A stretch of 35,989 bases of DNA from Methylococcales bacterium. GTDB lineage: Bacteria > Pseudomonadota > Gammaproteobacteria > JABHGC01. The stretch spans positions 1 through 35,989 of the forward strand of contig JABHHM010000281.1 in assembly GCA_018671575.1 (NCBI GenBank). The letters are read 5' to 3'. Numbering within the stretch: position 1 is the first letter of the stretch; each line of letters starts with the position of its first letter. The notes below the pieces were generated by a model, which did not search any database, was not told where the DNA came from, and was given only the letters and a program-made list of their open reading frames with translations. The position numbers and the translations under genes are program-made. Of the stretch, positions 27,789 through 35,989 are shown piece by piece.

Positions 27789-29333
27789 ATGGTTTTTGTG
27801 TCAAAAATTCTGGTGGTTGATGATGTTTCCGCTAATTTAGTAGCGATGGAATCTTTATTGGGTGAATTAGGTGTTGAGGTCATTTGTGCCTCATCTGGAA
27901 ATGAGGCTTTGGAGTATACATTATCCCATGACTTTGCGCTCATTTTACTGGATGTTCAAATGCCAGTGATGGATGGCTATGAAGTGGCTGAATTATTGGC
28001 TAGTGATGATGCAACCAGGCAAATTCCCATTATATTTGTTTCCGCTATTTATAATGATGAAATACATCGTTTAAAGGGATACAGTGCGGGCGCAATTGAC
28101 TATATTACTAAGCCTGTTAATGACACTATTTTATTGTCTAAAGTGCATATATTTTTAGAATTATGGCAAAATAAGCAAGATTTAATTCGGGCAAATCAAA
28201 AAGCAGAAAAGGCCAATCAGGCAAAAAGTGACTTTCTTGCCAACATGAGTCATGAAATTCGTACACCAATGAATGGTGTGATTGGTATGACTAATTTGTT
28301 GTTAGAAACAGAGTTGACCCAGCAACAAAACTCCCAAGCACTCAATATTAAACGTAGTGCAGAGTCATTGTTAGTGATTATTAATGATATTTTGGATTTC
28401 TCCAAGATGGAAGCGGGTCAAATGGAGATCGAACATATCGATTTTGATCTCAGTGCATTGATATCTGATATTTTAATTTGTATGGAACTGCGTGCAGCTG
28501 AAAAAAGTTTATTGCTTGTTAAACCTGAGCCACTAAAACACCATTGGTATTGTGCTGATCCTGGCAGAATACGTCAAATTATGATTAATTTATTAAATAA
28601 TGCGATCAAATTTACCCAACAAGGCAATGTGGAATTAAAAATAGAAATATTGCCCGTTCAAGATGATCAATACGAATTGTTTTGCCAAGTTTCTGATTCT
28701 GGAATTGGTTTGACCGAAAAGCAAATGGCAAACCTCTTTAAACGATTTGCTCAGGCAGATGCTTCGACGACTCGTCAGTTTGGTGGGACGGGTTTAGGGT
28801 TGGCTATTTGTCGGCAACTGGTTGAATTAATGAAAGGTGATATTGGTGTTCACAGTAACCCAACGAAAGGTGTTACTTTTTGGTTTAGATTACCGATTCA
28901 ACAAATTGATGAAGTCGAAAAAAGTAGCGCTATTGGTGATGAAAAAGTGTCTCGAGATATTCGTGGACATGTTTTAGTGGCAGAAGACAATAAAGTCAAC
29001 CAAATGGTCATGGAGGGTATTCTGAATAACATTGGGATGACTTGTGAAATAGCCAATAATGGCGAAGAAGCCATTGAGTTGTTAACCGAAAAAGATTTTG
29101 CTTTGGTTTTTATGGATTGTCAGATGCCTGTGATGGACGGGTATCTAGCTACCCAAAAAATTCGCAACATAACTTCTGCGGTTAAAAATCATAAAATTCC
29201 TGTGATCGCACTGACGGCAACAGTTATGTCTGAAGAACGCGATAAGTGTTATAACGCAGGAATGGATGATTTCATGAGCAAGCCAATTGATGTGGAGCAA
29301 TTAATCGAAAAATTACAGCAATGGTTACCTTAA
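27789..29333 (+). CDS. Hybrid histidine kinase with N-terminal REC, HisKA, HATPase and C-terminal REC
   Basis: [112 protein letters not shown] a few codons in may be the real start. Confidence 0.93.
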   Translation: MVFVSKILVVDDVSANLVAMESLLGELGVEVICASSGNEALEYTLSHDFALILLDVQMPVMDGYEVAELLASDDATRQIPIIFVSAIYNDEIHRLKGYSAGAIDYITKPVNDTILLSKVHIFLELWQNKQDLIRANQKAEKANQAKSDFLANMSHEIRTPMNGVIGMTNLLLETELTQQQNSQALNIKRSAESLLVIINDILDFSKMEAGQMEIEHIDFDLSALISDILICMELRAAEKSLLLVKPEPLKHHWYCADPGRIRQIMINLLNNAIKFTQQGNVELKIEILPVQDDQYELFCQVSDSGIGLTEKQMANLFKRFAQADASTTRQFGGTGLGLAICRQLVELMKGDIGVHSNPTKGVTFWFRLPIQQIDEVEKSSAIGDEKVSRDIRGHVLVAEDNKVNQMVMEGILNNIGMTCEIANNGEEAIELLTEKDFALVFMDCQMPVMDGYLATQKIRNITSAVKNHKIPVIALTATVMSEERDKCYNAGMDDFMSKPIDVEQLIEKLQQWLP

Positions 29334-29518
29334 AATTTTAGGTTAGAGCCATTACTTTAATCTTTTTAGCGGATTTTGAGCCATGGTTCACACTCACTGA
29401 TTCATAATTGAGAATTGCTTCACATATTGTCCGCACTATTCCCCCTAGACTGTAGTTATCAGGTACAAAATATAAGACCTAAATTTGCAGCGATCCATTC
29501 CAGATCAGGAGGAATACC

Positions 29519-30106
29519 ATGTTATCAGCATTACAACAATCAGAAGAAAACCTGTGCTTACAAACCATTCAATTAAAACCTGTTCAAAAAAGACCAGAAC
29601 AAACATTAAAGTTTGTATCCAGTGTGATGGTTCATTTAGACAATGGGCGAGTGCTTAGAGGTAAAACTTTAGACATGAGTTATCAAGGTGCTGTCTTTAA
29701 AGTAGATCAATCCATTGAACAGGTTAAAGAAGGTGATCGTGGTGTATTTGAGTTAACGGTTTCAATTGTTAATGGCGATAGAGATACTACCCAGTATCAA
29801 TGTGTTGTTAAAGCAATCATCAATAATAATATCTGTCTTGAATTTAATCAAAATGGTTTTATTCCGCATTCTCCAGTGACTGTTAGACGAAGCAATGGTG
29901 AGTTTGAAGACGGTTGGGAAATATATGACGAGCGTGATGTATTGCCAGAGTCAGTAAAAAGGTTGTATCAACTTCGAAAAATGAAAGAGCAAATGGCTGT
30001 TTGTGTGAAGCATGATCATCATTTAAATACTGTTTCATATAAAGTATTTTCTGTTGAGGATTTAAAAACTATACAAGAAACAGTGAAAAAATTTAATCAA
30101 GGATAA
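29519..30106 (+). CDS. PilZ-like domain protein
   Basis: VHLDNGRVLRGKTLDMSYQGAVFKV resembles the PilZ DxSxxG motif; good SD (AGGAGG) upstream. The classical RxxxR is not evident. Confidence 0.55.
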   Translation: MLSALQQSEENLCLQTIQLKPVQKRPEQTLKFVSSVMVHLDNGRVLRGKTLDMSYQGAVFKVDQSIEQVKEGDRGVFELTVSIVNGDRDTTQYQCVVKAIINNNICLEFNQNGFIPHSPVTVRRSNGEFEDGWEIYDERDVLPESVKRLYQLRKMKEQMAVCVKHDHHLNTVSYKVFSVEDLKTIQETVKKFNQG

Positions 30107-30192
30107 TTTTTTACTCTATCATTCAGTGATCATAATTAGGGGAAGCGAAATAAATGTCCAAATTGCGCATTCCCTTATGTGTTACCTACTTT

Positions 30193-30879
30193 TTATGTAT
30201 TGGCTATTTCATGGTTCTTCATAATAGCCAATGATTGCCAATATTTTGGGAATTTATTTTGCTCCGAGTCTATTTCAAGCAACCTTTGTTTTGATGAACT
30301 TAAAATTTCATCTTTTTTCTCAATCATTAAATTAATTGCAATTTTTAGTGATTCTTCATTTTCTTCGCACAATAAGGTCGCGATCAATTCATTTTCCAGA
30401 ACCAAACTGTCTGGACGTAGTAAATCTGCAATGAGCGGATTTTTTAAAAGATCAAAATGAGTTTGTCGGGCGATATTTTCTGTTTCCAGTTCTTCTTGAG
30501 CTGTCTTGTCACCTTCTGTTGAATGTGATTGGATATTTTTCATGATGACATCCACTAATTTATTAAGCCCTTCCTTTTCTTTCGTTAAATCACCTGCCAG
30601 TCCGCAAGCTCGTTCATATAATTTGTCTATTTTTTCTTTCATTTTAATGATTTGGTCACTGTCGACATTGGGCGGTAATTTGATGGCTTCATCAAATAAC
30701 TTCTGAAAGTCCTTATAAAAGTTATTCAATTCTTTTTCATCATTCTGGATAGCAATGTCAGCACTTTTTTGGGTTAAATGTAAGTTGAGAAAGGAAAATA
30801 ACTCTGGATTATTATATTTTCGTGATAAATGTCTCTGGTGCGCGCCATAGGGTTTTTTGAAATTTAATGAATGTTTCAT
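30193..30879 (-). CDS. Hypothetical helical protein
   Basis: 228-aa ORF, no recognised motif. Confidence 0.6.
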   Translation of the reverse strand: MKHSLNFKKPYGAHQRHLSRKYNNPELFSFLNLHLTQKSADIAIQNDEKELNNFYKDFQKLFDEAIKLPPNVDSDQIIKMKEKIDKLYERACGLAGDLTKEKEGLNKLVDVIMKNIQSHSTEGDKTAQEELETENIARQTHFDLLKNPLIADLLRPDSLVLENELIATLLCEENEESLKIAINLMIEKKDEILSSSKQRLLEIDSEQNKFPKYWQSLAIMKNHEIANT

Positions 30880-31046
30880 TGTTGAGTGTGTTCCGTTGTT
30901 AGATTTTTTTTAGTTAATGAGCTAAAATCATGAAAGAGTAAAAAAATTATTTCTCTAAATTATTTATTTGGACCACGAACACAAATAAACACCGATGATA
31001 TTTAAATCTCCATGTTCATCAGTGCTTCTATAATATTTTGTTACTT

Positions 31047-31059
31047 TGCCCAAAGGGCA
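31047..31059. repeat. Hairpin-forming element TGCCC-AAA-GGGCA (copy 1)
   Basis: Read directly; TGCCCAAAGGGCAT is shared exactly with 35869-35882. Confidence 0.55.
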
Positions 31060-31069
31060 TCATATTTTT

Positions 31070-31762
31070 ATGAATAGCCGTAAAAAAATTAGCACAGTCA
31101 TCAGTAGTCTTGAAAATATTATTCCACTTCAAGCTTATTTGCAATCACATTTGTTGCCTTATATTGAATCAAATATTGACAGTTTTTTAGTACGTCACAT
31201 TAATAATATTGCCGTTCAGTTGCACGTGAATTCCTTGAAAGAGTTATTGGAAGCGCCTGTCAATAATGCTGATCTGGCAAAAAATATCCTGCAATGGGGA
31301 CGTGAGAATTATAATTTACGTGCTTTTAAAGCGCTACAGGCAATGATTTGGGAAGAAGGTTTTCAGAATAAAGAATTGTTAGCTCCTGTTTGTCAGGATA
31401 ACATGAAGCAGTTTACTCAATGGCAGTTTCAGGATATAAAAATATATATCTATTCCCGTCAGGCAATTCAGGCTCAAAAGGGCATTTTGTTGCATACAGA
31501 AGCGGGCGAGTTGAGTGAGTTGATTAGTGGGTATTTTGATTTAAGATCGGGTTCTAAAACAGAGTCAGATTCCTACTTAATATTGGCGGACGAACTTGGT
31601 GAAGATGTGTCTTGTATTATGTATGTGACACCTTATGTTAAAGAAGCGGATGCCGCTTATCGGTCAGGTGTGAACGTTGTATTGATAGATCATCTTCATC
31701 AAATAAATTCAGTAAAACCCTATGTCGTTGTGCCTGATGTTAGAGGAATACGGGTCGGGTAA
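31070..31762 (+). CDS. Acireductone synthase (MtnC, enolase-phosphatase E1)-like protein lacking HAD catalytic motifs; putative pseudoenzyme
   Basis: FKALQAMIWEEGF, IYIYSRQAIQAQKGILLHTEAGELSELISGYFDLRSGSKTESDSY, KEADAAYRSG match the order of MtnC landmarks, but no N-terminal DxEGTT. The track start at 31046 is TTG inside the hairpin repeat; ATG at 31070 is preferred. Confidence 0.65.
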   Translation: MNSRKKISTVISSLENIIPLQAYLQSHLLPYIESNIDSFLVRHINNIAVQLHVNSLKELLEAPVNNADLAKNILQWGRENYNLRAFKALQAMIWEEGFQNKELLAPVCQDNMKQFTQWQFQDIKIYIYSRQAIQAQKGILLHTEAGELSELISGYFDLRSGSKTESDSYLILADELGEDVSCIMYVTPYVKEADAAYRSGVNVVLIDHLHQINSVKPYVVVPDVRGIRVG

Positions 31763-31804
31763 ATTATATGAAATAATACAGTTTTTCCGTTAGTGGTAGG
31801 GGAA

Positions 31805-32569
31805 TTATGTTCTGACTGTCCCTAAATAAACATCATATCTTGTGTTCTTATTAACTACGTTGTAGTCCGCTTTTTTCTGGGTGATTGGTTGGGCTGTTTT
31901 AGGCCTTTTAACCACAACTTTGGTTGCGATATTTAAGCATATTTCAAATAAGTCTGCGGAATCCTCATCTTTACCAACCAGTTTTTGAATTATCTGCATT
32001 TCTTTTTTGACTTTGGCTGATTTGTTTCGTTTCGGGTACATCGGATCCATATAAATAACATCAATGGCTTGATTGTTTAATAAAAAAAAATCCGATGCAA
32101 TGAGTTGCTTGGAATCAGCGTTAATTAATTGAATATTTTTAACGATGGATTCGGTAGAAAGGTCTTGTTGTGCCCGTTTAAGTGCATCAAATAGTAGGGC
32201 ATATAATATTGGGGATCGTTCAATGATGGTTACCTGACAACCCAGACTCGCTAAAATAAATGCGTCTTTTCCCAATCCTCCCGTTGCATCAACAACAATA
32301 GGTCTTTTTTTTGTGCCAATGGCTTTTGCCAGTGGTTGTTTGTGATGATTGTCATGCTGGTTTTGAATGCGATGAGCTAATTTTCCGTGATTGAAGTCTA
32401 TCAATAAGTTGCCACAGTCAAGTTCATTATCACAATAAGATAGACCTGTTTCGGTGAAACTTAAAAAACAAGAATGTCCAGTTATTTGATCACTCCAAGG
32501 AATATTTAATTGTTCTGATAAACGTTTGGTTTGTTGAATAAATTGATTGTGTTGGCATAAAAATATCAT
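31805..32569 (-). CDS. rsmJ: 16S rRNA (guanine1516-N2)-methyltransferase RsmJ
   Basis: VVDATGGLGKDAFILASLGCQVTIIERSP, IDVIYMDPMYPKRNKSAKVKKEMQIIQKLVG, VVVKRPKTAQPI. Confidence 0.93.
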   Translation of the reverse strand: MIFLCQHNQFIQQTKRLSEQLNIPWSDQITGHSCFLSFTETGLSYCDNELDCGNLLIDFNHGKLAHRIQNQHDNHHKQPLAKAIGTKKRPIVVDATGGLGKDAFILASLGCQVTIIERSPILYALLFDALKRAQQDLSTESIVKNIQLINADSKQLIASDFFLLNNQAIDVIYMDPMYPKRNKSAKVKKEMQIIQKLVGKDEDSADLFEICLNIATKVVVKRPKTAQPITQKKADYNVVNKNTRYDVYLGTVRT

Positions 32570-32755
32570 TGTGGGTAGGTGTTTTTCTTGAATTAATAAA
32601 ATTTATAAGCTATGTATAGTTTTTCATGGAATTTTAATAGATAATTGTATGCATTATATGATAAAACGTCGATATCATAAAAAATAAGAATAATAAAATT
32701 CCTGAATTATAAAAAATAACCACAATCATTGGTTTCAAATGGTTGCATAAGCTAT

Positions 32756-35700
32756 ATGATAATAAAAAAGATTAAATGGTCAGTTGTGTTGGGAGGATGT
32801 CTGATTAGCCAATGGGTTATGGCTGATACAGGTTTGTCTGTTTGTGATTTGCAAAGTGTTTTAAAATTCAATTCACAACAACTGTCGGCAAAGGCAGTTA
32901 AAAATAAAATAATATCTTCTCAAATAGTTCATTCAAATAATGAGCTAAATGCTGCAAAATCAAATATAAAAAATTGCAATCTAGCCATTAAACAAAAGTT
33001 GGTTTCTAATCAGCGTGAAATATCAACTTTGATGTCAATTCAGTCTGATATTATCGCTAATCGTGATTTTTCAACGATTAATCTACAAACAACTCAGTAT
33101 CGAAATGCTCAAAAGACAATAAGAAATATCCTGCCAAAGCACTTGAAAGGTGTTAAATATAAGGGATTGTTTTTGACGTTGATTAAATACCCATCCTATT
33201 TTGAAAGCAAAAAATCACTTAAATCAATGGCACACAATATCATTGAAAAAGATGCCATTGTTTCGATGAATAGAATGTTTCTAAAAACAGTACCTAAACT
33301 GTCAATTTCCAATGCCATGAAATCTGAAATAAACCAATTAATTTCTGGCAATATGGTGTTGGAAGAAAATTATTTATCGGAATCGAATCCCAGTAAAAAA
33401 GTATATTTTAATTTGTCAAAAATTTCAGTTAAACCTGTAGAGGCTGGGAGTTCTGCGCTGAATTCTACTGAGTATCCTGGTTATCAAAGTAAAGTTTTTT
33501 TTATTGAGGACAATCAGTGGCAAAACTCTTTAGCAGGATGGGGTGTTTCTGATAAACAAATCAAGAAAATAAATAAAGTGGTTAATACTTTTTCAAGCAG
33601 TGTGAAAAATGAAAATTCAAGAATTCAAAGCAAGCAACAGGAAGCTATTCTTGATATGGCCTCACAAATAGGGCAATACGAAAATAAAATAAATAAACTG
33701 GAACAACAAAAACAACAACAACTCAAAATATTAAGTTCTAGCTATATTAAAATAGGTCTTGAATGTAATAACCTTTTATATCGATGTGTCAATCATGCAT
33801 TGAGTACCATCAAAGCAACTGTTAATGAAAAAAATCAGCAATTGGTTTCATTGAAACAATTTGATTTGTTTTATAAGGAAGGAACAGTCGCAATAAAAAA
33901 TAGTCCTGCACAAGATATTGCAAAATATGTCATGGAATTAATGAATCAAATGATTTCACAATATGAAACATTGAACCCCGTGGCTGAAATTTCAAATAAT
34001 AAAGCCTCTACCAGTCAGTTAAACTGGAATCAATACCAAATGAAGCGCGGTTTAAAAAACTTCTGGGTTTATATTGTTCCTCAAGAAGAAGATATGTTTT
34101 ATGTTTTAACATCGACACAATTTAAAATAAAAACCAGTCGTGAAAAAATTAGCTTTCAACCACATGTGATGGCTAAAAACTCTCAGGTTGACACCATTAA
34201 TTGTTTGAAAGAAATACCCAATAGTCTATTAAAAAATACGCCATTGATTCATTTGACGGTCAAGTTTAATGTAGAGGGTGCGAATGTTAGAATCATGAAT
34301 ATCAGTGAGAAATATTATCCAGGTATTTTATTGTATCCAGGTGCTTATCATCTTGAGGTCAATAAGGAAGGATTCGATGTCTGGAAAAAGTGGGTCTATC
34401 TCAGTCATTCAGATATGACTGTCAATGTTAGCTTGAAAAAAAGTAATGCAACAATAAATGATGCATTGAATAAATATGCTCTGACTGTTAAGACAATGCC
34501 CTTGTCTGCCAATATAAAAATCATGAATATTGACCCAAAATATAGTGCTGGAATGCTTTTGAAACCACAGTATTATGATGTTCAGGTGACAAAAAGGGGT
34601 TATCACCACTCTCGTCAATGGTTGAAAATGGACAATAAAGACCTGACAGTTTCAGTTAATTTAAGGAAAAAAGATGTAAAAGATGTTGGCTTTTTGACTT
34701 TGAATAGTAATTATGCCGATGCAACTGTTTATATTGATCGTCAATTAATGAATAACCGATTTAATAAACAAATCAAGCTGTCTTCTGGGTTGCATGAGGT
34801 GGTGGTGGAGAAACCTGGCTATCGCTGTTGGAATCAGTCGTTTGACCTGAAAAAATCTGAAAAGGTTAAATTATATGCTGTTTTAACACCTAAAAAAATT
34901 ATTAAACTGAAAAATATTAAACCTGTACTCACTGAAAATAATATTGTAAAAACTAAGCCTATTCAGTCACAGCCTCCTTTAAAAAGTAGTTCTCTAGTAA
35001 AAAAAGTTGAACTTACGCCAAAACCCACCATAAAACAGAAAAAAATAAATAAAATTGCACCTATAATGAAAGCACCAAGCAATTTAATGGTTGGAAAAAC
35101 TTGGACAGAAAATAAAACCAACATGGAGTTTATGGGGGTTCCTGGTGGATGTTTTCAGATGGGCAGTGTTGATGGAATTTCAAATGAAAAACCAGTGCAT
35201 GAGGTTTGTGTGGATGATTTTTTCATGGGTAAATTTGAAGTAACTCAGAAACAGTGGAATTTAGTGATGGGTAATAATCCCGCTGATTTCCAATCATGGG
35301 TTCAAAAAACGGATGATTATCCCGTTGAAAGTGTTTCCTGGGAAGATGTTCAGTCTTATGTGTCCAAGTTGAATCAAATGACAGGACATGTGTTTCGTTT
35401 GCCTTCTGAGGCAGAATGGGAGTTTGCTTGTCGGGGTAAGAGTCATCAGGATATTTTTTCTGGCGGTAATTCATCGGTTACTGTTGATGAAATTGCTAAT
35501 ATTTGTGATAAAAAATGCCAGTATGAATGGCGTAGTAAACAGCATGATGATGGTTATGAAAAGATTTCACCCGTTGGGTTGAAAAAACCAAACAGCTATG
35601 GTTTGTATGATATGTCGGGCAATGTTTGGGAATGGATTGAAGATGGCTACGATGAATTGGCTTATGAAAAACATCTCAATAAAAACCCATTGATTACTGG

Positions 35701-35833
35701 TGGAAAAAAGAAAGTTGGACGAGGTGGTAGTTGGGTCGTGCATTATCAATTGTCCCGCTGTGCTGCAAGGCGAGATGGTGAAAAAAATAAGAAAGCCAAT
35801 GATTTAGGTTTCCGTTTGATAAAGCTGAATTAA
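32756..35833 (+). CDS. Exported protein with PEGA-like repeats and a C-terminal formylglycine-generating-enzyme-like (SUMF1/FGE) domain
   Basis: Signal-like MIIKKIKWSVVLGGCLISQWVMA; three PEGA-like units (about 34250-34890); MEFMGVPGGCFQMGSVDG...VHEVCVDDFFMGKFEVTQKQW...FRLPSEAEWEFACRG...GLYDMSGNVWEWIEDGY...GRGGSW...DLGFRL. The internal ATG at 32756 is a better start than 32729. Confidence 0.88.
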   Translation: MIIKKIKWSVVLGGCLISQWVMADTGLSVCDLQSVLKFNSQQLSAKAVKNKIISSQIVHSNNELNAAKSNIKNCNLAIKQKLVSNQREISTLMSIQSDIIANRDFSTINLQTTQYRNAQKTIRNILPKHLKGVKYKGLFLTLIKYPSYFESKKSLKSMAHNIIEKDAIVSMNRMFLKTVPKLSISNAMKSEINQLISGNMVLEENYLSESNPSKKVYFNLSKISVKPVEAGSSALNSTEYPGYQSKVFFIEDNQWQNSLAGWGVSDKQIKKINKVVNTFSSSVKNENSRIQSKQQEAILDMASQIGQYENKINKLEQQKQQQLKILSSSYIKIGLECNNLLYRCVNHALSTIKATVNEKNQQLVSLKQFDLFYKEGTVAIKNSPAQDIAKYVMELMNQMISQYETLNPVAEISNNKASTSQLNWNQYQMKRGLKNFWVYIVPQEEDMFYVLTSTQFKIKTSREKISFQPHVMAKNSQVDTINCLKEIPNSLLKNTPLIHLTVKFNVEGANVRIMNISEKYYPGILLYPGAYHLEVNKEGFDVWKKWVYLSHSDMTVNVSLKKSNATINDALNKYALTVKTMPLSANIKIMNIDPKYSAGMLLKPQYYDVQVTKRGYHHSRQWLKMDNKDLTVSVNLRKKDVKDVGFLTLNSNYADATVYIDRQLMNNRFNKQIKLSSGLHEVVVEKPGYRCWNQSFDLKKSEKVKLYAVLTPKKIIKLKNIKPVLTENNIVKTKPIQSQPPLKSSSLVKKVELTPKPTIKQKKINKIAPIMKAPSNLMVGKTWTENKTNMEFMGVPGGCFQMGSVDGISNEKPVHEVCVDDFFMGKFEVTQKQWNLVMGNNPADFQSWVQKTDDYPVESVSWEDVQSYVSKLNQMTGHVFRLPSEAEWEFACRGKSHQDIFSGGNSSVTVDEIANICDKKCQYEWRSKQHDDGYEKISPVGLKKPNSYGLYDMSGNVWEWIEDGYDELAYEKHLNKNPLITGGKKKVGRGGSWVVHYQLSRCAARRDGEKNKKANDLGFRLIKLN

Positions 35834-35868
35834 GGGGATGCGCAATAAATAAACATCCAACTTGCTTG

Positions 35869-35881
35869 TGCCCAAAGGGCA
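35869..35881. repeat. Hairpin-forming element TGCCC-AAA-GGGCA (copy 2)
   Basis: Exact 13-nt match to copy 1 at 31047-31059. Confidence 0.55.
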
Positions 35882-35902
35882 TAGCAATTTTTTTGCCCGC
35901 CT

Positions 35903-35971
35903 TTTTTGTTGCAAAAATAGTTGTGTAGTTCGACTACACGCCTATTTTTGCGCCTCAAAGGCAAACAAAAA
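35903..35971. repeat. Nested inverted repeat/stem-loop in the right-end intergenic region
   Basis: Outer arms TTTTTGTT (35903-35910)/AACAAAAA (35964-35971); GCAAAAATAG (35911-35920)/CTATTTTTGC (35942-35951); GTGTAGT (35923-35929)/ACTACAC (35933-35939), loop TCG; side hairpin GCCT-CAA-AGGC (35952-35962). Confidence 0.7.
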
Positions 35972-35989
35972 TCCTGCACAATTTGGACA

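Noticed and set aside
31818-31835. TAAATAAACATC shared between the rsmJ 3' end and 35847-35858 as a repeat copy
   Set aside because: Only 12 AT-rich nt match, the first copy lies in rsmJ coding sequence, and flanks do not align; likely chance.
32756-35833. FGE-like C-terminus as the variable protein of a diversity-generating retroelement
   Set aside because: No reverse transcriptase or template repeat visible in the window; downstream sequence has no matching repeat.
35903-35971. Possible integron attC-like site because of the structured inverted repeat with GTT and AAC ends
   Set aside because: Order is GTT...AAC rather than the RYYYAAC...GTTRRRY arrangement of attC, and no integrase or cassette array is visible.
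1-35989. tRNA/rRNA genes or CRISPR arrays
   Set aside because: None recognised by eye in the intergenic regions; short gaps contain only AT-rich sequence and the hairpins listed.

Overview
The window is about 36 kb of low-GC, dense, mostly coding DNA. By eye it is probably gammaproteobacterial (it carries RsmJ and a UdgB-like glycosylase), but I cannot place it more precisely. The dominant feature is a Pfa-type polyunsaturated fatty acid / secondary-lipid synthase locus at about 636-17583. Its order is PfaD-like enoyl reductase, then a PfaA-like protein (KS-AT-6xACP-KR-DH), then a PfaC-like protein (KS-CLF-hotdog DHs-PS-DH with a fused C-terminal acyltransferase, AGPAT/PlsC-like). I see no PfaB, no AT domain inside the PfaC-like protein and no phosphopantetheinyl transferase. 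Downstream is an accessory stretch: an AAA/DUF4143 ATPase divergent from a Fic-like protein whose catalytic His is Gln, with an imperfect palindrome over the start sites, then a VapBC-like pair and a NarL-type regulator overlapping a family-5-like uracil-DNA glycosylase. Next is a signalling block: a hybrid histidine kinase, a secreted repeat protein, a triple-repeat membrane sensor and a divergent REC-HK-REC kinase. The right part holds a PilZ-like protein, an apparent acireductone synthase (MtnC) pseudoenzyme, RsmJ and a PEGA + formylglycine-generating-enzyme-like fusion protein. Several small inverted or dispersed repeats lie in the intergenic DNA. All calls are motif reading without any database search.
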